Shown: one piece after another, positions 1 through 5,575 of the stretch
How positions within the stretch are numbered: the first letter of the stretch is position 1
How the letters are laid out: each line of letters starts with the position of its first letter
From: Bacillota bacterium
GTDB lineage: Bacteria; Bacillota; Clostridia; Oscillospirales; Ruminococcaceae
Direction of reading: 5' to 3'
Assembly (NCBI GenBank): GCA_029550985.1
Contig: JAKPGH010000064.1
Location: forward strand, 1-6,701
Length of the DNA: 6,701 nucleotides
Position numbers and translations under genes: made by a program
Notes under the pieces: model-generated
The model's input: the letters and a program-made list of their open reading frames with translations, nothing else
Database searches by the model: none
What the model was told of the DNA's origin: nothing

Positions 1-222
1 CAAGGGGAACAGGTCTTTTCGGAAGGGACCCAGGTGCGGTTTCTCCCTCTTTCCCCGGAGGAAATTCAATCCTATGTGGAAAGCGGCGAGCCCATGGATA
101 AGGCGGGAGCCTACGGCATTCAGGGCAAGGGTGCCCTGCTGGTGGAGGGAATTTCCGGCGATTTTTACAACGTGATGGGCCTGCCGGTTTGCCGGCTGGG
201 AAAGGTATTGTCGGCGCTGTAA
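1..222 (+). CDS. maf: Maf-family nucleoside triphosphate pyrophosphatase, C-terminal part (5' end outside window)
   Basis: The open frame enters from the left edge in frame 1 and ends at TAA 220-222, giving 73 residues of the C-terminus. The string EPMDKAGAYGIQG, followed by GALLVEGISGDFYNV and GLPVCRLGKVL, is the hallmark end of the Maf/Maf-like (YhdE/YceF) family. That family hydrolyses non-canonical or modified nucleoside triphosphates (dTTP/UTP or m7GTP type) in the cytoplasm as a housecleaning enzyme, and has been linked to septum control in Bacillus. The D, K and Q of the DKAGAYGIQG block belong to the family's conserved active-site region. The N-terminal half with the nucleotide-binding SxR motif is not in the window, so substrate subclass cannot be judged. 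The gene converges on the minus-strand regulator and ends just before a strong hairpin terminator. Confidence 0.93.
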   Translation, partial: QGEQVFSEGTQVRFLPLSPEEIQSYVESGEPMDKAGAYGIQGKGALLVEGISGDFYNVMGLPVCRLGKVLSAL

Positions 223-227
223 AGCAA

Positions 228-271
228 ACAACAGCCTCTGCCCGTGGTGGGGCAAAGGCTGTTTGTTTTTT
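228..271. terminator. Intrinsic terminator shared by convergent maf and LacI-family genes
   Basis: The arm ACAGCCTCTGCCC (231-243) pairs with GGGCAAAGGCTGT (250-262) with one C/A mismatch and a 6-base loop. It is followed on the plus strand by a T-run at 266-271. It lies 6 bases after the maf stop and 9 bases before the end of the convergent regulator gene. On the minus strand the hairpin is followed by a looser T-rich stretch (complement of 221-231), so it may serve both directions, better for maf. Confidence 0.85.
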
Positions 272-279
272 CTGTGCCT

Positions 280-1284
280 TTAAGCGGAGGAGCGCTCAAT
301 CATTTTGGTTTTGAGAAGGACGTAGCCGCCGCTGGTTTCCTGCCCTGCAAATTTGCGCTGGAGATAATTCTGGGTGTACGCCACCATTTCGTTGACCGGT
401 TGGGCGACGGAGGTGAGCTGATAGCTGCTCCACTGGGCCTGCTCCAGGCTGTCGAAGCCCACAAAGGCAATGTCCTGGGGAATTCGAAGCCCCAGCTTGT
501 AGCGGGCGGCGTCCATGGCCCCAAAAGCCATCAAATCGTTGGCGCAAAAGATAGCCCGAGGCAGCTTGCCCTGGCGGTACATCTGCATCAGCGCTTTGGC
601 TCCCGAATTGTAGCTGTAATCGCCGGAGGCAAAGGCAATCTTGTCAAAGCCGTGGCGGGCAAGGGTGTCCGCAAAGCCTTTGTGGCGAAACACGCTGGTC
701 TGGCGGGAGGGCTTTCCGGAAATAAAGCCGAAGCTGTCGTACCCTTTGGCCACCAGATAGTCGGCCACCATGGACCCTGCGTCCACATTGTCGGAGCAGA
801 CGGAGAAGAAGTAGCGGCTGTCGTATTGGCAGTTGAAGAGGACCAGTGGAACCTTCACCCGCAGGAACTTGTCGCTCATCCGCGGGGACAGGGCGGCGGA
901 CAGCACGATGACGGCGTCCACATTGTACTGCAGCACCTTGTAGAGAATATCGTCCAAATCCTGCTCGTAGGGGGACTCTACAAACAGCAGCTGCTTGCCC
1001 ATGGAAGAAACCATCTCCGAAAGGCGGACCAGAAGGGTTTGATAAAAAGGGTTGCTAAAGTTGAGGGAGACGACGGCAATCAAATTGGTGTTCTGATGCC
1101 CCAACTCCTTGGAGGCGGCGGGAGGCTGATATCCCAGCTCTCTGGCGGCTTCCAGCACCTTTTGCACGGTGCCTTCCCGCACGTAGCCCCGCCGGCTGAA
1201 TACTCGCGACACCGTCGCCTGGGAAACTCCCGCCAGCCGGGCGACGTCCTTGGAGGTAATGGAATTCTTCACGCACTGGCTCAT
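280..1284 (-). CDS. LacI/GalR-family transcriptional regulator
   Basis: This encodes a 334-residue protein of normal LacI-family length. Residues 9-30 (ITSKDVARLAGVSQATVSRV) form the N-terminal helix-turn-helix. It is followed by the usual VLEAARELGYQP segment (about 42-54) and a hinge (about 55-64). A periplasmic-binding-protein-like effector domain starts at LIAVVSLNFSNPFY, and the VGFDS and LTSVAQPVNEM blocks near the C-terminus are typical of the family. I chose ATG at 1284 because AGAGGG lies 8 bases upstream (1293-1298). An in-frame TTG at 1320 has no ribosome site and falls inside the predicted promoter/operator region. The family normally represses sugar or nucleoside catabolism genes in response to a small ligand. 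No sugar genes are adjacent here, so its target and ligand cannot be named. The gene is divergent from tex and convergent with maf. Two TTTACCAAA repeats at its own promoter suggest autoregulation (inference). Confidence 0.93.
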   Translation of the reverse strand: MSQCVKNSITSKDVARLAGVSQATVSRVFSRRGYVREGTVQKVLEAARELGYQPPAASKELGHQNTNLIAVVSLNFSNPFYQTLLVRLSEMVSSMGKQLLFVESPYEQDLDDILYKVLQYNVDAVIVLSAALSPRMSDKFLRVKVPLVLFNCQYDSRYFFSVCSDNVDAGSMVADYLVAKGYDSFGFISGKPSRQTSVFRHKGFADTLARHGFDKIAFASGDYSYNSGAKALMQMYRQGKLPRAIFCANDLMAFGAMDAARYKLGLRIPQDIAFVGFDSLEQAQWSSYQLTSVAQPVNEMVAYTQNYLQRKFAGQETSGGYVLLKTKMIERSSA

Positions 1285-1312
1285 TCGCAAATCCCTCTTT
1301 CTCCACCGCAAA

Positions 1313-1343
1313 TTTACCAAAATTTTTATCCCATTTTACCAAA
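1313..1343. promoter_or_regulatory. Candidate operator: two TTTACCAAA direct repeats, 22 bp apart
   Basis: Plus-strand TTTACCAAA occurs at 1313-1321 and again at 1335-1343. The 22 bp period is about two helical turns. One copy covers the predicted -10 of the regulator gene and the other lies just past its predicted start, which is where a repressor would block its own transcription. Classical LacI-family operators are palindromes with a central CG, and this pair is not, so the assignment to this regulator is inference. Confidence 0.35.
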
Positions 1344-1361
1344 TATTCCGCAAGGATTCAA
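1333..1361 (-). promoter_or_regulatory. Promoter for the LacI-family gene (proximal)
   Basis: On the minus strand TTGAAT (1361-1356) is separated by 17 bases from TAAAAT (1338-1333), matching a sigma-A promoter at 4/6 and 5/6 positions. The predicted start near 1326 leaves a leader of about 42 bases before the ATG at 1284. The -10 overlaps one copy of a TTTACCAAA repeat. Confidence 0.6.
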
Positions 1362-1390
1362 GGCGGTAGATGGTTACAGCGCAAAAGCAA

Positions 1391-1419
1391 AATATGTGGG
1401 TGGGGGCGAAATATGTCAA
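1391..1419 (-). promoter_or_regulatory. Possible second, upstream promoter for the LacI-family gene
   Basis: On the minus strand a perfect TTGACA (1419-1414) is followed after 17 bases by CATATT (1396-1391), a 4/6 match to the -10. Use would give a leader of about 100 bases. It is weaker at the -10 than the proximal candidate, and either or both could be active. Confidence 0.4.
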
Positions 1420-1460
1420 CTTGTGGGACGCAAAAAACACTTTTCCCCCGAAGGTTCCTG

Positions 1461-1469
1461 TGATACAAT
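1461..1469 (+). promoter_or_regulatory. Extended -10 promoter of tex
   Basis: TGATACAAT at 1461-1469 is an extended -10 (TGn followed by TACAAT, 5/6). No good -35 hexamer lies 16-18 bases upstream, as expected for extended -10 promoters. The predicted start near 1476 leaves about 30 bases before the chosen ATG. Confidence 0.6.
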
Positions 1470-1505
1470 TTGAATAGATTTTGTGCAAAGCAAAGGATGT
1501 ATGGC

Positions 1506-3662
1506 ATGACGATTCATCAGCAGTTGGCAATCGAACTGGGGCTGCAGCAGTGGCAGGTGGACGCCACCGTCCAGTTGATTGAGGGGGGAGCCACCATTCC
1601 CTTTATCGCCCGGTACCGCAAGGAGGTCACCGGCAGTTTGGACGACACGGTGCTGCGGAACCTTTCCGAGCGGCTGGGGTACCTGCAAAACCTGCAAAAG
1701 CGCAAGGAGGAAGTGACCTCCGCCATTGCCGAGCAGGAAAAGCTTACCCCGGAGCTTGCCGCCGCCATTGAAAACGCCCAAACTCTGGCGGAGGTGGAGG
1801 ACCTTTACCGCCCCTACAAGCCCAAGCGCAGAACCAGGGCGTCCATCGCCCGGGAGCGGGGGCTGGAGCCTCTGGCTCTGACCCTGCTGGAGCAAAAGAA
1901 AGATATGGCGGACCCCCTCCTGTTGGCGGAGGACTATGTGGACGCGGAAAAGCAGCTGCCCGATGTGGCCTCCGTTCTGCAGGGGGCCATGGACATCGTC
2001 GCGGAAATGGTCTCCGACGACGCCGGCATTCGCAGTAAGCTCCGCTCTTACTTCAGCCAAAAGGCGGAAATCAAAACCGTCGCCGCCCGGGAGGAAGACG
2101 GCGTCTACTCCATGTACTACGATTTTCAGGAGCCTTACCAGAAGATTCCCGGCCACCGGGTGCTGGCCATCAACCGGGGGGAAAAGGAAGGCTTTTTGAA
2201 GGTCAGTCTGGTGGCGGATGCGCAGGAAGCCTTGCGGCTGATTTACGACTCTGTCCTTTTGGGGGAAAGCCCCGCCAAAGAGTGGATTGTCAAAGCCATT
2301 GACGACAGCTACTCCCGCCTTATTTTCCCCTCCCTGGAAAACGAGCTGCGGGGGGCCCTGACCGAAAAGGCCCAGGACAGCGCCATTGAGGTATTTAAGG
2401 AAAACCTCACCCAGCTATTGATGCAGCCGCCCCTCAAGGACCGGGTGGTGCTGGGGCTGGACCCCGCCTACCGCACCGGCTGCAAAATTGCGGTGGTGGA
2501 CGCCACCGGCAAGGTTTTGGATACCACGGTGATTTACCCCACCCCGCCCCAAAACAAAATCGAGGAGTCCAAGCGCATCCTCAAAGAGCTGATTGCAAAG
2601 CACGGGGTCAACGTCATTTCCATTGGCAACGGCACCGCTTCCAAGGAAAGCGAGCTCTTTGTGGCGGAATTGATCGGCGAGCTGCCTCAAAAGGTGAGCT
2701 ACATGGTGGTCAGCGAGGCGGGAGCCTCGGTATATTCCGCCTCCAAGCTGGCGGCGGAGGAGTTTCCCGAGTTCGATGTCAGCCTGCGCAGCGCCGTTTC
2801 CATCGCCCGCCGGATTCAGGACCCTCTGGCGGAACTGGTGAAAATCGACCCCAAGGCCATCGGCGTGGGGCAATACCAGCACGACATGCCTCCCGCCAAA
2901 CTGGACGCCTCCCTGGGCGGCGTGGTGGAAAGCTGCGTCAACAACGTGGGGGTGGATTTGAACACCGCCTCCTACTCCCTGCTGGGGTATGTGGCCGGCA
3001 TCAACAAGACGGTGGCCAAAAACATTGTGGCCTACCGGGAGGAAAACGGCCCCTTTACCGACCGCAGCCAGCTCAAAAAGGTGCCCAAGCTGGGCGCCAA
3101 GGCTTTTGAGCAGTGCGCCGGATTTTTGCGGGTCAAGGGCGGTAAGAACATTCTGGATTCCACCGCCGTCCACCCCGAAAGCTATCAGGCGGCCAAAGCC
3201 CTGCTGGCGGAGTGCGGCTTTTCCCTGGCCGACGTGGGCACGCCGAAGCTTTCCCAACTGAGGAGCCGCGCCCTCGAAATAGGACTCCCTGCGCTGGCCC
3301 AAAAGGTGGGGGTAGGGGAGCCCACCTTGCGGGACATCATCGACGAGTTGCTCAAGCCGGGCAGAGACCCTCGGGACGAGCTGCCGCCGCCCCTGCTGCG
3401 CACCGACGTCCTTTCCCTGGAGGATTTAAAGCCGGATTTGATTCTTTCGGGCACGGTGCGGAACATTGTGGACTTCGGCGCCTTTGTGGACATTGGAGTC
3501 CACCAGGACGGGCTGGTGCATGTCTCCCAACTGTCCGACCGCTTTATCAAGCATCCCCTGGACGCCGTCAAGGTGGGGCAGATTGTCAAGGTGAAGGTTT
3601 TGGCGGTGGACGTGGCCAAAAAGAGAATCTCTCTTACCATGAAAAACATTCCACAGGAATAA
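1506..3662 (+). CDS. tex: Tex-type S1 RNA-binding transcription accessory protein
   Basis: This encodes a complete 718-residue protein, within the usual 720-780 range for Tex. It opens with the family's helical domain, including GATIPFIARYRKEVTGSLDD (residues about 27-46) and the LYRPYKPKRRTRA block. A YqgF/RNase H-like fold follows, with VVLGLDPAYRTGCKIAVVD around residue 319. Next come helix-hairpin-helix DNA-binding segments (LLGYVAGINKTVAKNIV to about residue 550). A C-terminal S1 RNA-binding domain runs from about 645 to 715 (SGTVRNIVDFGAFVDIGVHQDGLVHVSQLS). Tex is a cytoplasmic nucleic-acid-binding protein that associates with transcription, and homologues affect toxin or stress gene expression. 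I chose ATG at 1506 because AAAGG (1491-1495) sits about 10 bases upstream. The in-frame ATG at 1497 touches that site, and a TTG at 1470 lies within the promoter. The gene is single, divergent from the LacI-family gene, with its own promoter and terminator. No active-site or domain loss is seen. Confidence 0.97.
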   Translation: MTIHQQLAIELGLQQWQVDATVQLIEGGATIPFIARYRKEVTGSLDDTVLRNLSERLGYLQNLQKRKEEVTSAIAEQEKLTPELAAAIENAQTLAEVEDLYRPYKPKRRTRASIARERGLEPLALTLLEQKKDMADPLLLAEDYVDAEKQLPDVASVLQGAMDIVAEMVSDDAGIRSKLRSYFSQKAEIKTVAAREEDGVYSMYYDFQEPYQKIPGHRVLAINRGEKEGFLKVSLVADAQEALRLIYDSVLLGESPAKEWIVKAIDDSYSRLIFPSLENELRGALTEKAQDSAIEVFKENLTQLLMQPPLKDRVVLGLDPAYRTGCKIAVVDATGKVLDTTVIYPTPPQNKIEESKRILKELIAKHGVNVISIGNGTASKESELFVAELIGELPQKVSYMVVSEAGASVYSASKLAAEEFPEFDVSLRSAVSIARRIQDPLAELVKIDPKAIGVGQYQHDMPPAKLDASLGGVVESCVNNVGVDLNTASYSLLGYVAGINKTVAKNIVAYREENGPFTDRSQLKKVPKLGAKAFEQCAGFLRVKGGKNILDSTAVHPESYQAAKALLAECGFSLADVGTPKLSQLRSRALEIGLPALAQKVGVGEPTLRDIIDELLKPGRDPRDELPPPLLRTDVLSLEDLKPDLILSGTVRNIVDFGAFVDIGVHQDGLVHVSQLSDRFIKHPLDAVKVGQIVKVKVLAVDVAKKRISLTMKNIPQE

Positions 3663-3669
3663 GCCATAT

Positions 3670-3707
3670 GGCTGCCGGGCTTGCGAGAGCGGTTCGGCGG
3701 CCTTTTT
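3670..3707 (+). terminator. Intrinsic terminator of tex
   Basis: GGCTGCCG (3670-3677) pairs over 8 bp (one G-U) with CGGCGGCC (3695-3702). TTTTT at 3703-3707 follows directly. It starts 8 bases after the tex stop. Confidence 0.85.
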
Positions 3708-3766
3708 CCAATAACTTACCAAATATTTTCAAATCCAATTTTAAAAATATTTTCCCGACAAGGCTG

Positions 3767-3795
3767 TTGACAAATTATCAGAGATACGCTATAAT
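3767..3795 (+). promoter_or_regulatory. Consensus sigma-A promoter of the tRNA-Met/tRNA-Glu operon
   Basis: TTGACA (3767-3772), a 17-base spacer and TATAAT (3790-3795) match the vegetative consensus at all 12 positions. The A/T-rich stretch just upstream (3715-3755), including AAATATTTTC at 3721-3730 and 3745-3754, could act as an UP element. The predicted start near 3802 is 7 bases before the mature tRNA-Met. Confidence 0.92.
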
Positions 3796-3808
3796 GACTA
3801 AGCGTTGT

Positions 3809-3885
3809 GGCGGCATAGCTCAGTTGGCTAGAGCATTCGGTTCATACCCGGAGTGTCACTGGTTCAAATCCAGTTGCCGCTACCA
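3809..3885 (+). tRNA. tRNA-Met (anticodon CAT), elongator type
   Basis: A 77-base cloverleaf with encoded CCA (3883-3885). The acceptor GGCGGCA pairs with TGCCGCT, with a G1-U72 wobble. The anticodon stem TTCGG/CCGGA encloses loop TTCATAC with CAT at 3843-3845. The T-arm is ACTGG-TTCAAAT-CCAGT. The absence of the three G-C pairs in the anticodon stem argues against initiator tRNA. A tRNA-Ile read from a modified CAT cannot be fully excluded by eye, but the body resembles Firmicute elongator tRNA-Met. It is first in a two-tRNA operon, 7 bases ahead of tRNA-Glu. Confidence 0.95.
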
Positions 3886-3892
3886 ATTTTTT

Positions 3893-3967
3893 GGCCCGTT
3901 GGTCAAGCGGTTAAGACACCGCCCTTTCACGGCGGTAACACGGGTTCGAGTCCCGTACGGGTCACCA
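3893..3967 (+). tRNA. tRNA-Glu (anticodon TTC)
   Basis: A 75-base cloverleaf with encoded CCA (3965-3967). The acceptor GGCCCGT pairs with ACGGGTC (one G-U at pair 2). The anticodon stem CCGCC/GGCGG encloses CTTTCAC with TTC at 3926-3928. The T-arm is centred on GGTTCGAGTCC. It is co-transcribed with the preceding tRNA-Met and followed closely by a terminator. Confidence 0.97.
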
Positions 3968-3970
3968 CAG

Positions 3971-4002
3971 AAACCACGTAGTTTTCAACTAGGTGGTTTT
4001 TT
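3971..4002 (+). terminator. Intrinsic terminator of the tRNA-Met/Glu operon
   Basis: AACCACGTAGTT (3972-3983) pairs with AACTAGGTGGTT (3987-3998) with one mismatch and a 3-base loop. A run of T to 4002 follows. It begins 4 bases after the CCA of tRNA-Glu. Confidence 0.9.
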
Positions 4003-4060
4003 GTATTCTATCGGCTTTTGTGGGTGCTTGCGAAAACCAAACCGGAATTTTATTTTATCC

Positions 4061-4089
4061 TTGCAAAAGCTTTGACAATATGATAAAAT
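4061..4089 (+). promoter_or_regulatory. Promoter of secG
   Basis: TTGCAA (4061-4066), a 17-base spacer and TAAAAT (4084-4089), with TG at 4081-4082 making an extended -10 (TGATAAAAT). The predicted start near 4096 gives a leader of about 55 bases. A TTGACA at 4072 is too close to any -10 to be the -35. Confidence 0.7.
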
Positions 4090-4150
4090 TTTATGGCTGA
4101 AGATTGCTCTTTATTATGCCGGGCAACCGCAGGAAAGGATTGTAAAAGAC

Positions 4151-4405
4151 ATGAATGTGTTTGAAGTGATTGGCGGCATCATCATGATACTGATGAGTGT
4201 AGCGATTTCGCTGTTGGTGCTCCTTCAGGAGGGGACCAAGGGCGGCAGCATTGCTGCGCTGACCGGCGGAGATACGGATTCCTTCTTTGGGAAAAACGGT
4301 GGCCTCACGCGGGATGCCATGCTTTACAAAGCAACTCGTTTTTGCGCCATTGTCTTTTTCGTCGTCACCATTGTGGTGTACGGGCTCAACGTGTATTTGG
4401 GATAA
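4151..4405 (+). CDS. secG: Preprotein translocase subunit SecG
   Basis: This encodes 84 residues, typical of Firmicute SecG. Two hydrophobic helices are visible, about residues 5-25 and 61-82. Between them is a short loop carrying the family signature LLQEGTKGG and the later SFFGKNGG segment. SecG is the small membrane subunit of the SecYEG channel that helps SecA-driven protein export. The start is ATG at 4151, with AGGAAAGGA at 4131-4139 as ribosome site, spaced about 11 bases. In many Firmicutes secG leads an operon with rnr (RNase R) and smpB. Here it is alone, with its own promoter and terminator, sandwiched between tRNA genes. Confidence 0.95.
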   Translation: MNVFEVIGGIIMILMSVAISLLVLLQEGTKGGSIAALTGGDTDSFFGKNGGLTRDAMLYKATRFCAIVFFVVTIVVYGLNVYLG

Positions 4406-4424
4406 GTCCTTCCATAGCCGTAAG

Positions 4425-4460
4425 ACAAACCCGTCCCTGCGGCGGGCTTGTTTTGTTTTG
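4425..4460 (+). terminator. Intrinsic terminator of secG
   Basis: CCCGTC pairs with GGCGGG (one T-G) around a CCTGC loop. The stem is extended beyond one mismatch by ACAA/TTGT, and the T-rich tail TTGTTTTGTTTTG follows. It ends 1-2 bases before the mature tRNA-Arg, so the tail forms the tRNA's 5' flank. Some readthrough may supply tRNA-Arg transcripts, since no separate tRNA promoter is visible. Confidence 0.75.
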
Positions 4461-4461
4461 T

Positions 4462-4536
4462 GCCCCCATAGTTAAATGGATATAACAAGCCCCTCCTAAG
4501 GGCTAGTTATAGGTTCGATTCCTATTGGGGGTGCCA
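4462..4536 (+). tRNA. tRNA-Arg (anticodon CCT)
   Basis: A 75-base cloverleaf with encoded CCA (4534-4536). The acceptor GCCCCCA pairs with TGGGGGT (G1-U72 wobble), with discriminator G. The anticodon stem AGCCC/GGGCT encloses CTCCTAA with CCT at 4495-4497. The T-arm is ATAGG-TTCGATT-CCTAT. It lies immediately after the secG terminator. No promoter of its own is recognisable between secG and the tRNA, so transcription probably comes from secG readthrough (inference). Confidence 0.94.
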
Positions 4537-4539
4537 CCC

Positions 4540-4565
4540 AAAGCCGCCGAACCGGCGGCTTTTTC
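4540..4565 (+). terminator. Intrinsic terminator after tRNA-Arg
   Basis: AAAGCCGCCG and CGGCGGCTTT form an uninterrupted 10 bp stem with a 3-base AAC loop, followed by Ts to 4564. It starts 4 bases after the CCA. Confidence 0.93.
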
Positions 4566-4600
4566 TTTTATATTTTCTACTTCAGGGAGATTTTTCAGGG

Positions 4601-4628
4601 TGGACATTTTGCGCCATCCTGCTATAAT
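4601..4628 (+). promoter_or_regulatory. Promoter of the HD-domain gene
   Basis: TGGACA (4601-4606, 5/6), a 16-base spacer and a perfect TATAAT (4623-4628). The predicted start is near 4635, giving a leader of about 57 bases. A short inverted repeat GTTAG-N6-CTAAC (4630-4645) sits over the start and could be an operator, but at 5 bp arms this is weak. Confidence 0.75.
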
Positions 4629-4691
4629 AGTTAGCGTGACCTAACCAAATACCGCAGCCGCTACATTTTCACTTAAAGGATGATTGGATTC

Positions 4692-5210
4692 ATGGCTTTT
4701 TCCCTTTTGCACAGGTTTCGGAAATATCGTGCCGACGCGGTCGCCGAGTTTTACCAACATATTCGTCCGCTGCTGGAACATCCTCAGGTGCAGGAAATGG
4801 GCAATTACATACAGCACAACTGTTACACCCGGCTCAACCATTGCATCGACGTCGCATACTTTAGCTTTTTTATCGCCAAACTGCTGCGGTGGGACAGCAA
4901 AAGCGCAGCCAGAGGGGGGCTTCTCCACGACCTTTTCCTTTACGACCGGAAGATAGACAAGGAAGAAGCTCACCACCATCTGCGCAGGCACCCCATCACC
5001 GCTCTGGAAAACGCCCGAAAGGTTTGCACCCTCAACAAGGTGGAGGAAAATATCATTCGCCGCCACATGTGGCTGATTACTCTGGTGCCGCCCCGCTACA
5101 AGGAAGGGTACATCGTAACCTTTGTGGATAAGTACTGCGCCGTGCGGGAAGCCATCATCGGCCAGCGCAACCGCAGGGCCCTGGCGCTGGCGGAAGGGGC
5201 GGCGGCGTAG
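4692..5210 (+). CDS. HD-domain phosphohydrolase of unknown substrate
   Basis: This encodes a 172-residue soluble protein built from a single HD metal-dependent phosphohydrolase domain. The metal-ligand pattern is visible in order: H50 (LNHCIDVAYFSFF), H79-D80 (GGLLHDLFLYDR) and D146 (VTFVDKYCAVREA). Further histidines at H100 (RRHP) and H125 (RRHMW) could act at the site. HD proteins hydrolyse phosphate esters of nucleotides or signalling nucleotides, but nothing here identifies the substrate. The VPPRYKEGYIVTFVDKYCA ending resembles uncharacterised Clostridia HD proteins. I chose ATG at 4692 because AAAGGA (4675-4680) is 11 bases upstream. An in-frame ATG at 4680 overlaps that site and would add four residues. 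The gene is monocistronic, with its own promoter and a terminator 36 bases past the stop. Confidence 0.88.
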   Translation: MAFSLLHRFRKYRADAVAEFYQHIRPLLEHPQVQEMGNYIQHNCYTRLNHCIDVAYFSFFIAKLLRWDSKSAARGGLLHDLFLYDRKIDKEEAHHHLRRHPITALENARKVCTLNKVEENIIRRHMWLITLVPPRYKEGYIVTFVDKYCAVREAIIGQRNRRALALAEGAAA

Positions 5211-5245
5211 TTTCCGTTCCTACCCAAAACACTGTTTGCCGATAC

Positions 5246-5287
5246 AAGCTGTGCCGTTTCCAAAGAAGCGGTGCAGCTTTGCTTTTT
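5246..5287 (+). terminator. Intrinsic terminator of the HD-domain gene
   Basis: AAGCTGTGCCG (5246-5256) pairs over 11 bp (two G-U) with CGGTGCAGCTT (5269-5279), followed by a T-rich tail with TTTTT at 5283-5287. Confidence 0.82.
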
Positions 5288-5294
5288 CAAGGCG

Positions 5295-5396
5295 GTTTGG
5301 GATAAAAATCCAAAACTGGGGCAGTGCTAGTAACAGTATTCATGCTCTAAGGCCCCAAGGAGGAATTTGAAAAATATTACATTAAATTGGTGTTAA
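5295..5396 (+). other. Hairpin pair followed by orphan Shine-Dalgarno and a 9-codon reading frame
   Basis: TTTGGGAT/ATCCAAA (5296-5314, one bulged G) and TGGGGC/GCCCCA (5317-5357, long loop) form two successive stems. Directly after them is AAGGAGG at 5357-5363, the strongest ribosome site in the window. No ordinary gene follows. TTG at 5367 opens MKNITLNWC and stops at 5394-5396. It could be a leader peptide, the remnant of a lost gene, or chance. The second stem's last base overlaps the first A of the ribosome site. Confidence 0.25.
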
Positions 5397-5474
5397 GATT
5401 TGCGTTATGGCAACATTTTTTAAATTTTGAACTAGGACTTTCCGCAGAGTAATACTATAATCTTACTAGTAAAT

Positions 5475-5567
5475 GCTGTTTTTCGTGACTTTTTCGACGT
5501 TTTCCAAGACGGTGCGGTTTTATCGTGAAAAAAGAGATTATCAGTTGAGTATTGGCCGCTTTTCGTG
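5475..5567 (+). repeat. Three direct repeats GCNG-Y-TTT-TCGTG at about 40 bp spacing
   Basis: Copies are GCTGTTTTTCGTG (5475-5487), GCGGTTTTATCGTG (5514-5527, one extra A) and GCCGCTTTTCGTG (5555-5567). The TCGTG ends fall at 5487, 5527 and 5567, exactly 40 bp apart. The third copy ends immediately before the -10 of the carboxyltransferase promoter, so they may be binding sites for a regulator (inference). Confidence 0.5.
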
Positions 5568-5573
5568 TATACT
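5545..5573 (+). promoter_or_regulatory. Promoter of the carboxyltransferase gene
   Basis: TTGAGT (5545-5550, 4/6), a 17-base spacer and TATACT (5568-5573, 5/6). The predicted start near 5580 gives a leader of about 58 bases. The spacer carries the third TTTTCGTG repeat. Confidence 0.7.
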
Positions 5574-5575
5574 TT

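Noticed and set aside
244..1473. Long plus-strand open frame (409 codons) opposite the LacI-family gene
   Set aside because: It is the antisense shadow of a clearly recognisable gene, has low-complexity G/H/V-rich content typical of reverse-frame GC-rich DNA, and has no ribosome site.
2415..3302. Minus-strand open frame of 295 codons inside tex
   Set aside because: It is an antisense of the tex coding frame with no family signature. tex domains continue without a break on the other strand.
3721..3754. AAATATTTTC repeat pair as a specific regulatory site
   Set aside because: The A/T-rich stretch is adequately explained as an UP-element-like region before a consensus tRNA promoter.
3212..4075. 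Plus-strand open frame running from tex through both tRNA genes
   Set aside because: It overlaps tex in another frame, then crosses a terminator and two tRNA genes, so it cannot be a real protein gene.
4641..5066. Minus-strand open frame of 141 codons across the HD-gene start
   Set aside because: It overlaps the HD-domain gene, which has metal-ligand motifs, promoter and ribosome site, and shows no motif of its own.
5456..5472. TATAAT plus palindrome TTACTAGTAA as an additional regulated promoter
   Set aside because: No -35 of reasonable quality lies 16-18 bases upstream, and a 10 bp A/T-rich palindrome is not rare. It is kept only as a note in the intergenic description.
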